Source: Sinotaia quadrata (lineage: Eukaryota; Mollusca; Gastropoda; Architaenioglossa; Viviparidae). Taken from it: 64,000 bases of DNA. Each line of letters opens with the position of its first letter. Position 1 is the first letter of the stretch. Location: NCBI GenBank assembly GCA_028829895.1, contig CM054181.1, positions 112,683,860-112,747,859 of the forward strand, read 5' to 3'. The position numbers and the translations under genes were made by a program. Below are positions 1 to 12,437 of this stretch, piece by piece. Below the pieces are notes generated by a model that saw only the letters and a program-made list of their open reading frames with translations, was not told where the DNA came from and did not search any database.

Positions 1-3000
1 TGTAAAGGTATAATTAATATATTATTTTATTTAATTATTTAAGGACTGATACAAAGTTTACTGTGAATTACTGCCTTAAATTATATTTATTATTACATGG
101 AAAGGAATTTTTCTGTTGGTTATGAACAAATAGAGGCCTATCTTCGACATTCAAGAAAAAATCAGCACCATTTTATTTTTGCAAATTTCTGATTGCATTT
201 CGAATGTTTTCAACATTGGTCTGCCAGTGAATAAGACAGAGGAGAGCGGGCAGACGCTTATACAGCAGCCTGAATCCTGAAAGCTTTCAGATTGCAGGGC
301 CTGCGATAACCCTTAGACATGCTTCTAGAAAACTTGCACATTAATATCGACATTTTAATGCATGCAAAAAGTGATAGGTCACTGTGAGGTGGTCAAACGT
401 CTATGCAAGTTAAATGAGGTTAAAAGACTCGTGGTATAGTTCTGCTCCACTGATAACAAGTGCCATAACTCAGTATTGTTTTTTGTGGTTTGCTCATCTG
501 CATTTTTGATCTAGTTGTTTCTTGCATCTGAAAGCAAGCTACCTGTACACAGTTTTGCATTCGCATTTTCGCGAATGTCCATGTACATTGTCTAGTTGGG
601 GATTATTCAGCCAGTATTTGACAAGGTTTCCAGCATTCACTTCATTTCCTTCAAATATAGATGGCATGGTTTGCACATGTCCTTTCCTTTATTCAGTTTA
701 GGAAGTTGCCCTATGATGGAAATAAATGGGAGATGGACACACAGTGAGACAACATTGGTTTCATACATGGTGTAAAGATTTATACAAGTCTTCCATGGTA
801 GTGTCACTGACACTTGACATGACAATACAAACATAACAGGATGTCAATACATAAATATGAAATTATAAGAAATAATGAGATGGCTAAAATTAAAAATAAG
901 AAAATTTATAAAACAAAATAAAAGTAAAATGAGTCTATTATTTAGGGACATACCGAATTAAATCGATCAAGAACAACTAATCAATTGTTGCCACTAAAAG
1001 TTTCTACAGTGTTTCTGTGTCTTATTTCAACTTTTCTAAACACAAAGCAGTCCTGGCTTCAATGGATAGAGCTTCAATATATAACTCCTAACGGAGTCAG
1101 TGGTCACAACAAAATAAGTTCAGTATGAACTCAACTCAGTTGTTCCTATCACAAGTCCTTCTTGAAAGTAGATACACATATTTTAAATAAAATTCTCAGA
1201 GTCGAACTTAGACATTTGGGACTTAACTCTGATTTTTGTCAATATTTTTCCAGTCTTAGTTGTCTCCCTTGAGCCCTTTGCCCATTTTCAGGGAAGCACC
1301 ATTATAGCTTCAACTCCAAAGCAAACTCAAAAACCTTTCCTTGGGGTTTTTGCTTTACACACTGTTCAAGAAAATCAATTCTTTCCTCTTATCTATTTTT
1401 TGTTCTAGTCAAAGTATTTTGACTATCTATTCAATTATTCTCTTTCATTATTTACATAGGCTTTTCCCCTGTGCTGAAAAGGCTTGGCTGGACAGTAGGT
1501 TCTTTGGGCAAGATGTGCCTATTTATTCTTTATGCGATCTGGATATAATTAATTCTGCCTACACTGTATCATAGGGGTTTTCCAACGTGTTCCTCATGCA
1601 CAGTGCCAAGTAGTCTGCTATTCATCATGGTCTGGTGAATAGTTCATCAATGCAAAGGTGTTTATTTCATATGGGTGTGTTTTTCCTTACTATGGCTGAT
1701 AACCCTTAGACTGACCAGTGCTTATTATGCAAGAATTTTGTTTTCCTTGACTTGCCAGGCTCTGACCAATATGGCTAGCATTGAGCAGTGAGGCAATTCT
1801 TGCATTCTGCATCATACAGGCATGTGGTGCTGGCTGTGGACTTTTCTATCAAACTGAGTGAGTCAAAGGTTTGTAGTCGGCTGTGACCTGTCTACTTAGC
1901 GCTCGTGAGGCACAAGATGAGGATACAGAAGTGGATAAAGCAGAATGCTGATAGCATAGGCATGATAGATAGATTGGACATAGTGCCAACTCTTTCTTGG
2001 TATAAAAGAACTTTGTCACCGGTGTCGTTCTGGGAGAGGGTAGTCCGACAATGCTGTTATGATGACGTCTCTCTGGACTCTGAACTGGGACGTTTTTTCC
2101 ATGTGAACAGAGACAGTCACATGTTCAGTCTGGCTAAATATCTGGGATATTATTACAATCTGACCCCTGAGATGGGCCAAGTTGGATAACATCACCAGAG
2201 CCTCTGTGCGCACGAGGGCATATAGCGGATATATGTGAATATGTTAGATCTTATGTTCGGCCTGCTTGCGCGACTTGGCAGTAGATTCTAACTACAAAAT
2301 CAAACTTGTGATAATCGAAAAGATGAGTGAAAGTTAGGTGGCTGGGTTTCGTTCTGTCACAAACAAACTGGTCAGCTCGAGGTGATACCATTGCATCAGA
2401 ACTTTATGAGAATTTTGAAATTCAGCAGGAACTTAACTGATATTTCTGAAATTTTACAATACTGCAGGCACCCGTCCATGAAGCAAAGTCACTGGCAAAG
2501 AAGTTTGACCAGTTTGATACAACACTATTGTATACTGTGGGGGTGGGGGGAGGGTGATGTTCTTCACAAGGAAGCATGATAAACAAAGATCTGTACAATT
2601 AGGTATTGACTTGTGCACTATTGAAAACTTGTAAGATGAACTTTGCACCATCCTAGGGACATAAAATGTAACAGATTTCAAAAATTAGAAACAATGCACA
2701 GAGGTCTCAGAGAATATGGTTAAGGAGAGTTGGCACAAATATGGAAACAATTTGCTAATGTCGCTGGCACTGATTTAATTTTGGACAATCCAAGTGACAG
2801 GCCCCGCATCATGAATCAGCATTTTGGAGAGATTGGGAAAGCGATGTAATGCATATGCTAGATTTAGTGATCAATTCTGTTTCCTTGTAGACATATCAGT
2901 GTCTGTACGGGTCAATGCGTATCTTGATTTATAAATAGACCTTGAAAGCTCATTTACTGATGAATTTTCTATTGTTCCTACATTTATATTCAGACATGAC

Positions 3001-3050
3001 ACAAGTAGCAGATTTTCTACACGCCCTAATGCTGACAAGCTGATCCACAA
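1..3050. other. AT-rich intergenic or intronic DNA, no gene seen
   Basis: I see no supported gene, RNA or mobile element here. Open frames are under 100 codons, overlap on both strands and have no recognisable motif. The texture is unique-looking AT-rich DNA with short homopolymers. Confidence 0.5.
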
Positions 3051-3245
3051 CTGTCTGAATGCTTACATTGCTTTAGGAATATATCTTGCTGTCTGAATGC
3101 TTACTTTGCTTTAGGAATGTACCTTGGTGTCTGAATGCTTGCATTGCTTTAGGAATGTATCTTGCTGTCTGAATGCTTACATTGCTTTAGGAATGTATCT
3201 TGCTGTCTGAATGCTTACATTGCTTTAGGAATGTATCTTGCTGTC
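3051..3245. repeat. 38-bp minisatellite, about 5 copies
   Basis: The unit beginning CTGTCTGAATGCTTACATTG recurs at 3051, 3089, 3127, 3165 and 3203, an exact 38-bp spacing. Copies differ by only a few substitutions, so the array is recent. No coding potential is apparent. Confidence 0.93.
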
Positions 3246-3353
3246 TTGGAAACGAACTAGAAAGGAAAAGCTAAAACTTATCAAAACCTGTCTTCGATCA
3301 CCCGAAAGACAACAACGCTTTGATGTCTAATGAGAATGATGAGCAACACATCA

Positions 3354-3737
3354 TTTGAAACTGTTGTTGCTCATTGTGCAACGCATCAGTTGAAACTGTT
3401 GTTGCTCATTGTGCAACGCATCAGTTGAAACTGTTGTTGCTCATTGTGCAACACAGCAATTGAAACTGTTGTTGCTCAGTGTGCAACACAGCAATTGAAA
3501 CTGTTGTTGCTCATTGTGCAACGCATCAGTTGAAACTGTTGTTGCTCATTGTGCAACACACCAACTGAAACTGTTGTTGCTCAGTGTGCAACGTATCAGT
3601 TGAAACTGTTGTTGTTCATTGTGCAACACACCAGTTGAAACTGTTGTTGCTCAGTGTGCAACACATCAATTGAAACTGTCGTTGCTCATTGTGCAACACA
3701 GCAGTTGGTTGAAGCTGTTATTGCTCATTGTGCAATG
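3354..3737. repeat. 35-bp palindromic minisatellite, about 11 copies
   Basis: The 35-bp unit consists almost entirely of two inverted repeats: CAGTTGAAACTG (5-bp arms, 2-bp centre) and GTTGCTCATTGTGCAAC (5-bp arms, 7-bp loop). Both arms are kept in most copies; variants such as ACACAGCAATTG break one arm. Each single strand could fold into a row of small hairpins. Confidence 0.93.
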
Positions 3738-5090
3738 AAAACTTTGGCAAAGGTTACTCTCACTTTATGATAAAGAAAAGAAGGGGATGGGATGGAGTGA
3801 CATTGCAATAACTATGTTCTTTTGTATATACACAGTGCTTATCCTAGCTATAGAAATATTGCAGAATATATCTTTGTTACAATCACCCACCCTCCTTCAA
3901 ATAAAAGTGTGGTCAAATTTGTTTATAGGCTTATTTTACGTAGGCTCTCGGCACTGTGCCCACTGTGCCTATTGGATAACATTGCTCTGGTAATTGTACG
4001 GTAGCGTGTCTTAACGCTTCTCAGACATAATTGGGCCATAGCGTGACTCAGCGTCTCTAAGAGCGACTGATGCCAGGCTTAAATAGTTAGACCGTCCATC
4101 TTTGACAACGCGTTCCCTCCCCTGCTGTCAGAGCTTCACTGATAAAGTGTCTGGTACTGGCGTCGATCCTCTGCAATGACTTATGGGCTAGCTTGAATGA
4201 GTGCTTGAACCTCAGACTATGGGGTTGTCGCCCGTAATACGTTCAACACGAAAGCGTAAAGCTACCGTGCAAAATATAAGACCTGATCTTTTAATTAAGA
4301 GAGGATGAAAGAGTATTGTAATTTAATTTGCACGTGCTCAGTAACGAGCGAGCGAGTGAGTGAGTATTATTTTAGTTCCAAATTATGTCACGAGTGAGAA
4401 AAGAGTGCGAGAAAAATGAGAAACGAAAGTGGGCGGGGATGGATAAAACAAAACCTTCCCCAGGAAACAGATATATTTTTTTAAAATCTATTTATGCAGA
4501 GAAGGTGGTGCTGAGTTAAAGACTGAAGGGGAATTTAAGGGGAAAGGGGGGGGAGGTGAAAACAACTAACCAATCAAACGATTTCCTCGACACGTAAGCG
4601 ACATGAATTATGTATGGGTCCGAAAATCTAAAAATAGCCATTAAGCTAACCCAGTAGGGCTGGTGTCCTGTGACAAACAACTAACGTGGAGTTCTTCTCC
4701 TTCCTCCTCGGACTAGCAAATAAAGTAACATTTTTAAGAAATCGATATGCATCTGGTGCTCTCCATCGAAAACAAAAAGCTAATTTGCAATGCAGCTGTC
4801 TGCTTTAAATAACAGCCTCGGAAACTGAATAGAAAACAACCCACATTTAAAAGGCCATTTTCTAATTAAATCAACAATTTTTTTTAAAGCCATTTCTTCT
4901 ATTGATGGTATTAATACTTCAGTTTAAGCAACATTATCAGTGCCCTACTTTTCAAAAATTAATAGTTTTAATTATTCGGCAGACTGGTGGAAAATGACGA
5001 AAACATTCTGCTCTTGCATCAATGACAGACTGGACGGATAATGAGCTCAAGTTTCAACGGTTATCGACACCCAGAGAATTTCTCTTAACT
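3738..5090. other. No gene seen
   Basis: This is AT-rich DNA with a short run of GAGCGAGCGAGTGAGTGAGT near 4350. No coding frame, RNA or mobile element can be supported. Confidence 0.5.
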
Positions 5091-5170
5091 AACCCGAAAC
5101 AGCGTGGCAGACGGAAAGATATGCTGTTTGCGGTTTGTGACGCTTCGTTTCCGGTACCCCGACAGCGGCC

Positions 5171-5317
5171 ATGTTTTCAGAGCTTCTGATGGACGGGTTC
5201 GGTTTAGCAGACTTCCGGAGACAGGCACTCAGTGAACAAGGAGAAAAATTGCGGACAGTTATTTTTGTGTGTGTTTTATTACGGGGCTGTTGTGAATTGT
5301 TGTTGGGTATTTTTTAA
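5171..5317 (+). CDS. Possible short first coding exon or upstream ORF, unrecognised
   Basis: A 48-codon frame starts with ATG in a favourable context (GCGGCCATG) and begins MFSELLMDGFGLADFRRQAL. It lies in a small patch (about 5100-5230) richer in C+G and CpG than its surroundings, as expected around a promoter and first exon. The second half of the frame is hydrophobic and less convincing, so if real the exon probably ends earlier. I do not recognise the peptide. No TATA box or clear splice donor decides the matter; the frame could be chance. Confidence 0.18.
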   Translation: MFSELLMDGFGLADFRRQALSEQGEKLRTVIFVCVLLRGCCELLLGIF

Positions 5318-6495
5318 TCCTGATAAAACAATGTCACTGACACCAAATTTGTAAAGGTTTATTACTTTTTAAACTGACGTTTGCCCGAATGCTGTCACCG
5401 AACGTTCAGAAGTCAAAGTTAAACATTCTTCTCTTGTGTTCTTGCGTTTCAATATCCTGTTGTAGCTACAACTATAACAGCATTCAACGTCATCACTTGT
5501 CACTGCTGCTTTGAACAAACAAACTCTTTAAGTGACTTTTAAAATATCTTTTCTTAATTCAGAGTTTCTATGTATTTTATACGGGTACCAGTTAAGATAT
5601 TCACATATGAATGTGTGCGTGAAAGTCCACTATTTACACACGTGTCTGATTATGTTTGTGTGTATGTATGTGCTTGTATCTGTGTATGTGTTAATTGACA
5701 AATAATGCACATACTGTGTATCATGTGCTTCAATGTATAAATTAAAGCACTTTCAATTCAGTATGTTCATTAAATCTGCTTGAATTAATTTGATCCTTTA
5801 TGCAATCTTAACCATGTAATTTTGTTTCAAGCCTGGCTATACGGTCTCCGTGCAGAAAGGCATTGCCAGTCCATAATAGCATTTCTTAAGACAGCTTCTC
5901 TACATCGCTGACTCTTTCTTGTTTTACAAGTAAACTGTATGTGCAGAAACGTTGGAGTGTTGATACAGCTGTCTCGTTTGATAATCGATTGGTGAAGATG
6001 GGGGTGGGGGTGGAGGAGGAGAAAGACATGATGGTGAGCGGGTACACTGTTAATTCATGCTTGTCCTTTTCTGAATATCTCTTCAAACCATGGCCGTGCC
6101 AAATCACTCTTGGTAGAAAGCACTCTTTACAATTCATTTAATTATCAAAATATTAATATTCCATGATATATATATATATATATAATTAACTTTTGTCACA
6201 AAAAAAACAGCCACAAACCCCGTCAAGTCTCGATGTGCAGATTGGAGATGAAAATGGAGATTGGAAATGAAATGAATCTAAAAATGAAAATGGAGACTAG
6301 GAATGAAAATAAGAGTCAACATATGAGAGCTGTCTGGAAATGAAGATACAAACCGCTGAATGGAAGACTGCTAGAAAGAAAATAATTACATTAGTCAGAA
6401 AAATGAAGATAATAATCGAACATACGATCAACCTCACTGCATTACGGCACAGCAATTGCCATTTTATTGAATTAGAGCAAAACACCACGCAGCTC
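5318..6495. other. No gene seen; short TA tract
   Basis: The stretch contains a (TA)n tract at about 6167-6184 and otherwise plain AT-rich DNA. Open frames near 5.9-6.1 kb overlap on both strands and have no motif. Confidence 0.5.
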
Positions 6496-6496
6496 A

Positions 6497-6660
6497 GCCT
6501 GACTGCAAAATAGAACACCAATTGCAGCCGGACTGCAAAATAGAACACCAATTGCAGCCGGACTGCAAAATAGAACACCAATTGCAGCCGGACTGAAAAA
6601 TAGAACACCAATTGCAGCCGGACTGAAAAATAGAACACCAATTGCAACCTGACTGCAAAA
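6497..6660. repeat. 30-bp minisatellite, about 5 copies
   Basis: The unit CCGGACTGCAAAATAGAACA plus ten further bases repeats five times. Because 30 is a multiple of three, the minus strand shows an open frame with a ten-residue repeat (LQLVFYFAVR). I take that frame as a by-product of the repeat. Degenerate units continue to about 6770. Confidence 0.92.
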
Positions 6661-6778
6661 TAGAAAACTATATGTTTCCTGGCTTAAAAAGATAAAATTA
6701 AATGCAGCCTGGGTGCGAAAGAGAAAACTAAATGCAGCCTGACTGAAAACTAAATACAGCCTGACTGATCAAAGCAAA

Positions 6779-7070
6779 ACCGATGAAGTCTCATTACCTA
6801 AGACCAGAATGCCTGCACTCCCCTTAGCTAAGACCAGAGTATTCGCCATCTCATTAGCTAAGAATGTCTGCACTCTCATTAACTAAAACCAGAATGCCTG
6901 CACTCTTATTAACTAAAACCAGAATGTCCGCACTCTTATTAAATAAAACCAGAATGCCTGCACTCTTATTAACTAAAACCAGAATGCTTACACTTTCATT
7001 ATCTAAGACCAGAATTCATGCTGTCTCATTATATTAGACCAGAATACCTGCAATATCACTGTTTTAAAGT
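6779..7070. repeat. Degenerate ~30-bp tandem array
   Basis: The phrase AGAATGCCTGCACTCTTATT followed by AACTAAAACC recurs about nine times with drift. It is adjacent to, but unlike, the array at 6497-6660. Confidence 0.85.
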
Positions 7071-7189
7071 CAAACACCTGCAGACCCAGACAGTCCATTG
7101 ATTGTAGACGAATTAAAGTTAAGTATTATCTGCTATAATTGTGCTCGAGAATTCGGAGAGCCACAGCTAAAAGTTCTCACTGGTGAGAA

Positions 7190-7455
7190 TATCCTATACC
7201 TCATTAAATACCTCCAATATACTATACCTCATAAAATACCTCCAATTTACTATACATCATAAAATACCTCCAATATACTATACGTCATAAAATACCTCCA
7301 ATATACTATTCCTCATAAATACCTCCAATTTACTATACCTCATAAAATACCTCCAATATACTATACCTCATAAAATACCTCCAATATACTATTCATCATA
7401 AATACGTCCAATTTATTATACTCATAAAATACCTCCAATATACTATACCTCATAT
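7190..7455. repeat. 28-bp AT-rich minisatellite, about 9 copies
   Basis: The unit contains CATAAAATACCTCCAATATA followed by CTATACCT. Single-base deletions in several copies shift the spacing by one. Confidence 0.9.
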
Positions 7456-7849
7456 AATCAATACTATCGCATAGCTCTCTTTAGTTAGGTCTCATTTCCA
7501 AAGAAAAGTAATACCACACCGAATTTACACTCCAAAAATGTATCGGAAATTATATTATACAGAGAACGAACATTAAAAATATTACAAATATTTAATTAGG
7601 GTTGAATTAGGGTTGGGGACGTTGCTTGTGTGTTTGCTTGCTTGTTTGTTTTCTAAGATTTTTTTTATCTGCTGAGAAACAGTCCAGACAATCAGAAATG
7701 CAACTCATTTTATCAACGGGAAGCCCCTTGTAAGGATTCAAACCTCAGTTTCAAATTGATATCGACTTAATATAATTTTAAGTTAATATATATTAATTTA
7801 CACACGACTGTCTGTAGAAAAAATATGAAGCGTAAAAAACTGAGTTATA

Positions 7850-8112
7850 AAAGAAAATATATAACATTGACAAAGTAAACGTAGTAAAGGGAACGAAAAA
7901 ATATAACATTCACAAAGTAAAAGTAGTAATGGGAAAGAAAAAATATAACATTCACAAAGTAAAAGTAGTAATGGGAAAGAAAAAATATAACATTCACAAA
8001 GTAAAAGTAGTAATGGGAAAGAAAAAATATAACATTCACAAAGTAAAAGTAGTAATGGGAAAGAAAAAATATAACATTCAGAAAGTAAAAGTAGTAATGG
8101 GAAAGAAAAAAT
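7850..8112. repeat. 42-bp minisatellite, about 6 copies
   Basis: The unit contains ATATAACATTCACAAAGTAA and GTAATGGGAAAGAAAAA, nearly identical from copy to copy. The 14-codon period keeps frames open on both strands (VVMGKKKYNIHKVK on plus), which explains the overlapping ORFs. There is no independent sign of translation. Confidence 0.93.
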
Positions 8113-8723
8113 AATGGTACAAACTTCAAATACTTCAAATAGAAATCTAAAATTAGAAGAAGAAACATAAGCCGTGAAAAACAAAACGCTGATACAAAAA
8201 AAAAAGAAATATAAAGATCAAAACATAAATGACAACGATGTAAACGAATACATCTATAGTGATGTGTGTTTGTCTGTCTGTCTTCAAAAATACGATTGTT
8301 TGGCTTTTAGCGCAAATGATGAAAATACATCGTAATTTGTGAAATAAGGTGAAACTTAACTTTCACGTTGATAGTGAAAGTATCTTTTTTCCCCCAAAAG
8401 AGCAGAAAACTTTTGGGGTACATGACAACAACGACACTCAACCCCACCCAACCTCCGACCAGTTCTACATTTGATTTGCAAATTTAGTGCGCAACATTTG
8501 GGTCATCCCTCATCAAGCATCTTCTGAGGCATCTGGTTAATCTGATCTTCCGTCTTCTAAGCAACATTCCCTCGTTAGGAATAACGTAAGGAGACGGGAA
8601 CGGTTGACAGTGGAAATTAGGTACAGAAATCGCTAATGGCCAATTTTTATTTTAACACTTCTTTCTCTTTTTCTGTCTTCTTTCCAGCCTCTTTCCTTTA
8701 TTCTGTCTCCGTGTCACTTTCTC

Positions 8724-8810
<87 letters not shown>

Positions 8811-10690
8811 TATATTTAATTTTGTCTCGTTTGAATGAAACGTAGTGAATGTACTTTACTGTATTGAATCGAAATGCAATAATAGAGGGCGTAAAGCAAT
8901 ACATTATTTTAATCTGAGAATTCATTTGTCTCTGCGGCTAAACTTAAAATGTGTTGAGGACGGCTGCTAAAAGTAGCTACAAAATTAGCCAGACAGCTAA
9001 TAACATTTCTCACTAAGCTCTCTGTCTGTCTTTCTCTCTGTCTCTCTCTTTCTATCTATATTCCCTCTTATTCAGTCATTCTTGTGTGCACACACGCACA
9101 CACGCGTTTTAAATAGAAGCTATCTCTAGCTTTATTTTCTCATGAACATCCACGCCGTACACACAATCATACGCGCCTTCAACTTTTTTTTATAATACCT
9201 TTAAACAGAATGACGAACTGGTGGTCAACAGTAACAATGGAGCTCAGAAATGGCTTCATGCCACAGAACGGTGTTGTGTAGAAATTTCTTATGGTCATCA
9301 TCAGCGCATTGTGCTTGGGAGGGATTATTGGCATGTATTATGAGAGAAACAAAGTATGTGTTTCTAGGTGTGGATGTGGGCGTGTAGACGTATGTGTAGG
9401 AAAGAATAGGGATACGTGTCTGGGGGTAAAGGGAGGTAATCCTAACACTCACACTAGAGTGACTAGACAGAGTAAAAGGTCTAAGAGCAGACAACTCTTG
9501 ATGGTCATGCACAACGTGCGACTAAGTGTTGCTGCCCGCTGGGGGAAAGTCCTTTAAGAGGAATCTTTTAAAACTGCGATATTTTCGCCCGTATTTTTTT
9601 TTCATTGTTTCAACAAAAAAAAGAAGAAAAGAAAAAAGGGTCTTAGCATTTGTTATTATACATAAATACTCCTTTATTTGATAGGTCCTGGGCTTTTCTT
9701 TTTATTCTTTTCTCTTTGATGGTAGTAGTAAGGAAAGTGGGGGGGTGGGGTAGCTAAGCTTCTTGTACTTTCTTACAGATGTTCAATTGCAATTCAATCA
9801 CTTTAAATTTGAAAGCCGCAAAAGGAAATTACGAAAACAAACTTTATCTCAGCAAGCATATATTGTTTTTTTAAATCTTGAACACACAAAACTTAAGTAA
9901 TGTCAGAGATAAAGTGAAGTGTTGCATTCAAGATACGTAGTGTGCCAGCATTTACCAAACTCGTCACAGCTTCTCTGAACTCAAATCAACCCAAACGCAA
10001 GGTTAACTTATGGTTCGGTGTACTTCCTTTGCAATGTCTGCCTTGTAAAACAAAATATTAAATTTAATTTACAAAGTCGTTTCTAGTCAGAATTTATAAA
10101 ATGAATAATCTTTTTAACTTTAGAAATTCTTGCAAGCTGGCTAATGAAAAATCATAACAAAAACGTTTTTCAAAATAAATATTTTTTGTTGTTGTTACAA
10201 AACCAGGCAGCAGTTGTTCCTCTAGTTTGTATATTACAATTTCTGTAAGGCTAAATTGTAACCCATTTGTATATTCAAAGTGCGGGTCATTGCGTGCACG
10301 GCTCCTCATTTGATACGCTCCCCATTCTCAGCCACACAGCAGGAAACACTTTTCTTTAAGTACCGTGAAGTTAACAGAAACATTTTATAGATGTCTTTCT
10401 CTAGTCCCACTAGCAGATCGTGTTTCTTTAATTCGCACTCGAGTTGAATGACAGAAACAGACGGTAAACGGAACACAGAGTTCATTTCGCTAATTGTGCT
10501 TGATTCTAAGAATGGTACTTAGACCCTGAGAATGTCTTCCAAAGGAACATGGCGAAATCGGTACATCATTCATTAGCAGATACACAGTCGGAGGCAGAGA
10601 CGACTGAGAGGTGGTTGGAAGAGATAGATAGGTAGATAGACACACGGACGAAAGACGGATGGATGGATGGATGGATGGATGGATGGATTA
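8113..10690. other. No gene seen; microsatellites only
   Basis: The stretch holds a (CT)n tract at about 8725-8807, CT-rich sequence near 9020-9060, and a (GGAT)n tract at about 10657-10688. A 95-residue frame at 9225-9512 (minus) and an overlapping plus frame have no family features. A 28-codon frame at 10549-10635 has a good ATG context but is too short to call. Confidence 0.5.
8725..8807. repeat. (CT)n microsatellite
   Basis: About 40 uninterrupted CT dinucleotides. A Ser/Leu-only frame across it is an artefact of the repeat. Confidence 0.98.
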
Positions 10691-12343
10691 TATATTTGTT
10701 GCAAATGTCAACATGATCCTACCTTGGGCACTCTTTGTGAATATAATTTTGTCAAAGTTGGAGTAAACAACTCAGATGGAGAATATGCTAGAAATTGCTG
10801 ATGCAATCCATACCAGTTCCAAGTGGATGAGTAGGTTTTCTGACTAACAGTCTCATTTAATAAAAATTTAATCCAAATGAGGATGGACCAAAAATAACTT
10901 TGTTGAAGAAGTACTCTATTCTAATCACTTTGATTCTGATCGAAAATCGAGTCCGGTCATAAAGGTGAATGTTAGCTTATGGTAAGTTAACAGACTGATA
11001 AGGGAAAAATGGACTTAGAATATTTCCTTCATGTTTGCTATTGATGTATGATTTAAATTAGAGAATGCTTATGCAAGTGAATCATTATTTTTATGTTCAC
11101 TAATTTGATTACATTGTACATTATACTTGTGAATTTTGGTCGATGCTATATTTCTTATGTTGTGCGTGTGTATATTGGACTAAGGAAATTGTTTCAGGGT
11201 TTGTAAATTGTGAATGTATGTAAGAGAGAAAGGGGTTTATAGATAGCATAGGCCTGATATTTAGCACTGCCTTAATTTGACTTTTGCAAGAAAGTGCATC
11301 TTTTTTGCTTCAGCCTACAGCACTCTACCTGATTACGTTAGTGTGCAAATCAAGCGTTATCGTCAAACGTAGCACTAAACGTCCTGCTGTAAGTTGATTC
11401 CTCTGAGTTCCATTCGAGAGCCAATAAGGCGAAAATTGAAGCTTTAGTTTGGTCTTGAGAATTCACGAAGATTATTTTGAACAATTTCCTCATTGTGTAC
11501 TTGAGTAGTGCACGTGAAAATTCTAGAATATCTCGCATGATGTGCTTGAGTAGTGCATGTGAAGATTTTAGAATATCTCGCATGATGTGCTTTGATAGTG
11601 CATGTGAGGTTCTGGACGATTCTCCACAGTGTGCTTTGTGAGAACATCGAAGATTCTGGAATGGTTGTGTAATGTACCTAAAGGGGTGCTTTGGACCATC
11701 ATCTAAATAAGAAAGACAGTGACTTGTTGCAAACCACGTGATTGTGAACACTTGCAAGTCACAGTGGCCATCATTAAAAAAGGTTGTGTAGATTGACTAT
11801 AATTATTTCTCTGAACTCCACTCTCACTTCTGTGATGTATGATATCCACGAACTTGATGATAAGTTAAATTGACTTATGCCTATACTAGTATAAACTGAA
11901 CGGTTGTCTAGTGTTAATCGTACATTGTTGTGAAGTGATGGTAAATGTCAACACTCTTTTGATCGTATTCATATGTTGTATATTAATTGTTGATTTAATA
12001 AATGTATTGACCCTCTTATACATATTGGAGACCATATGTTCGAGAGATAGTGGGGGGGTGTCACTAAATATAGTCTAAAAGACGGATTTATCTTCTCCAT
12101 TTATAAGAAGTTTTTCCACCTACAGATATATTGTGTGACGGTAAATATTTATCTTTAATAATGTGGGAGAGAGAAAATGTTTACAGCGCCCGCATGTCCG
12201 CCAAGTGAGAGGGACGAGTGGTGTCTCCTGAAGAATTATTATTAATAGCATAAATTAAGATTCTCATCACTTGTAATTAGTTATGGATGATTAATTAATA
12301 ATAATAATCATAACCAATAGGTAGAGTGGCGTTTGCGTCACAA
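10690..12343 (+). mobile_element. Dispersed repeat family, copy A (long, non-coding)
   Basis: This stretch aligns by eye with 59266-60768 along nearly its whole length. Shared anchors are CCTTGGGCACTC near the left end, CTTAATTTGACTTTTGCA, CTGTAAGTTGATTAC-like sequence, TTGTTGCAAACCAC, CCGCCAAGTGAGAG and the terminal hairpin GTGGCG-TTTG-CGTCAC followed by AA. A ~47-bp internal segment around AGAATATCTCGCATGATGTG is tandemly repeated here but single in copy B. A minus-strand frame (11350-11757) crosses it; the matching frame in copy B is broken up, so I do not call a protein. The right end runs directly into a GATA microsatellite. Confidence 0.8.

Positions 12344-12437
<94 letters not shown>
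12342..12437. repeat. (GATA)n microsatellite abutting repeat copy A
   Basis: About 23 GATA units begin immediately after the CACAA end of copy A. Confidence 0.97.

Noticed and set aside
3354..3737. CRISPR-like direct repeats
   Set aside because: The units abut with no unique spacers, and the sequence is animal nuclear DNA; this is a minisatellite.
7715..7765. Possible tRNA or SINE B box (GGTTTGAATCC on minus)
   Set aside because: No matching A box or cloverleaf could be drawn around it.
10549..10635. 28-codon frame beginning MAKSVHHSLADTQSEAETTE
   Set aside because: The start context is good and the composition protein-like, but the frame is short, runs into GATA repeats and has no other support.
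11350..11757. 135-codon minus frame with internal KHIMRDIL-type repeats
   Set aside because: It lies inside repeat copy A, the repeats come from a ~47-bp tandem duplication, and the matching frame in copy B is broken.
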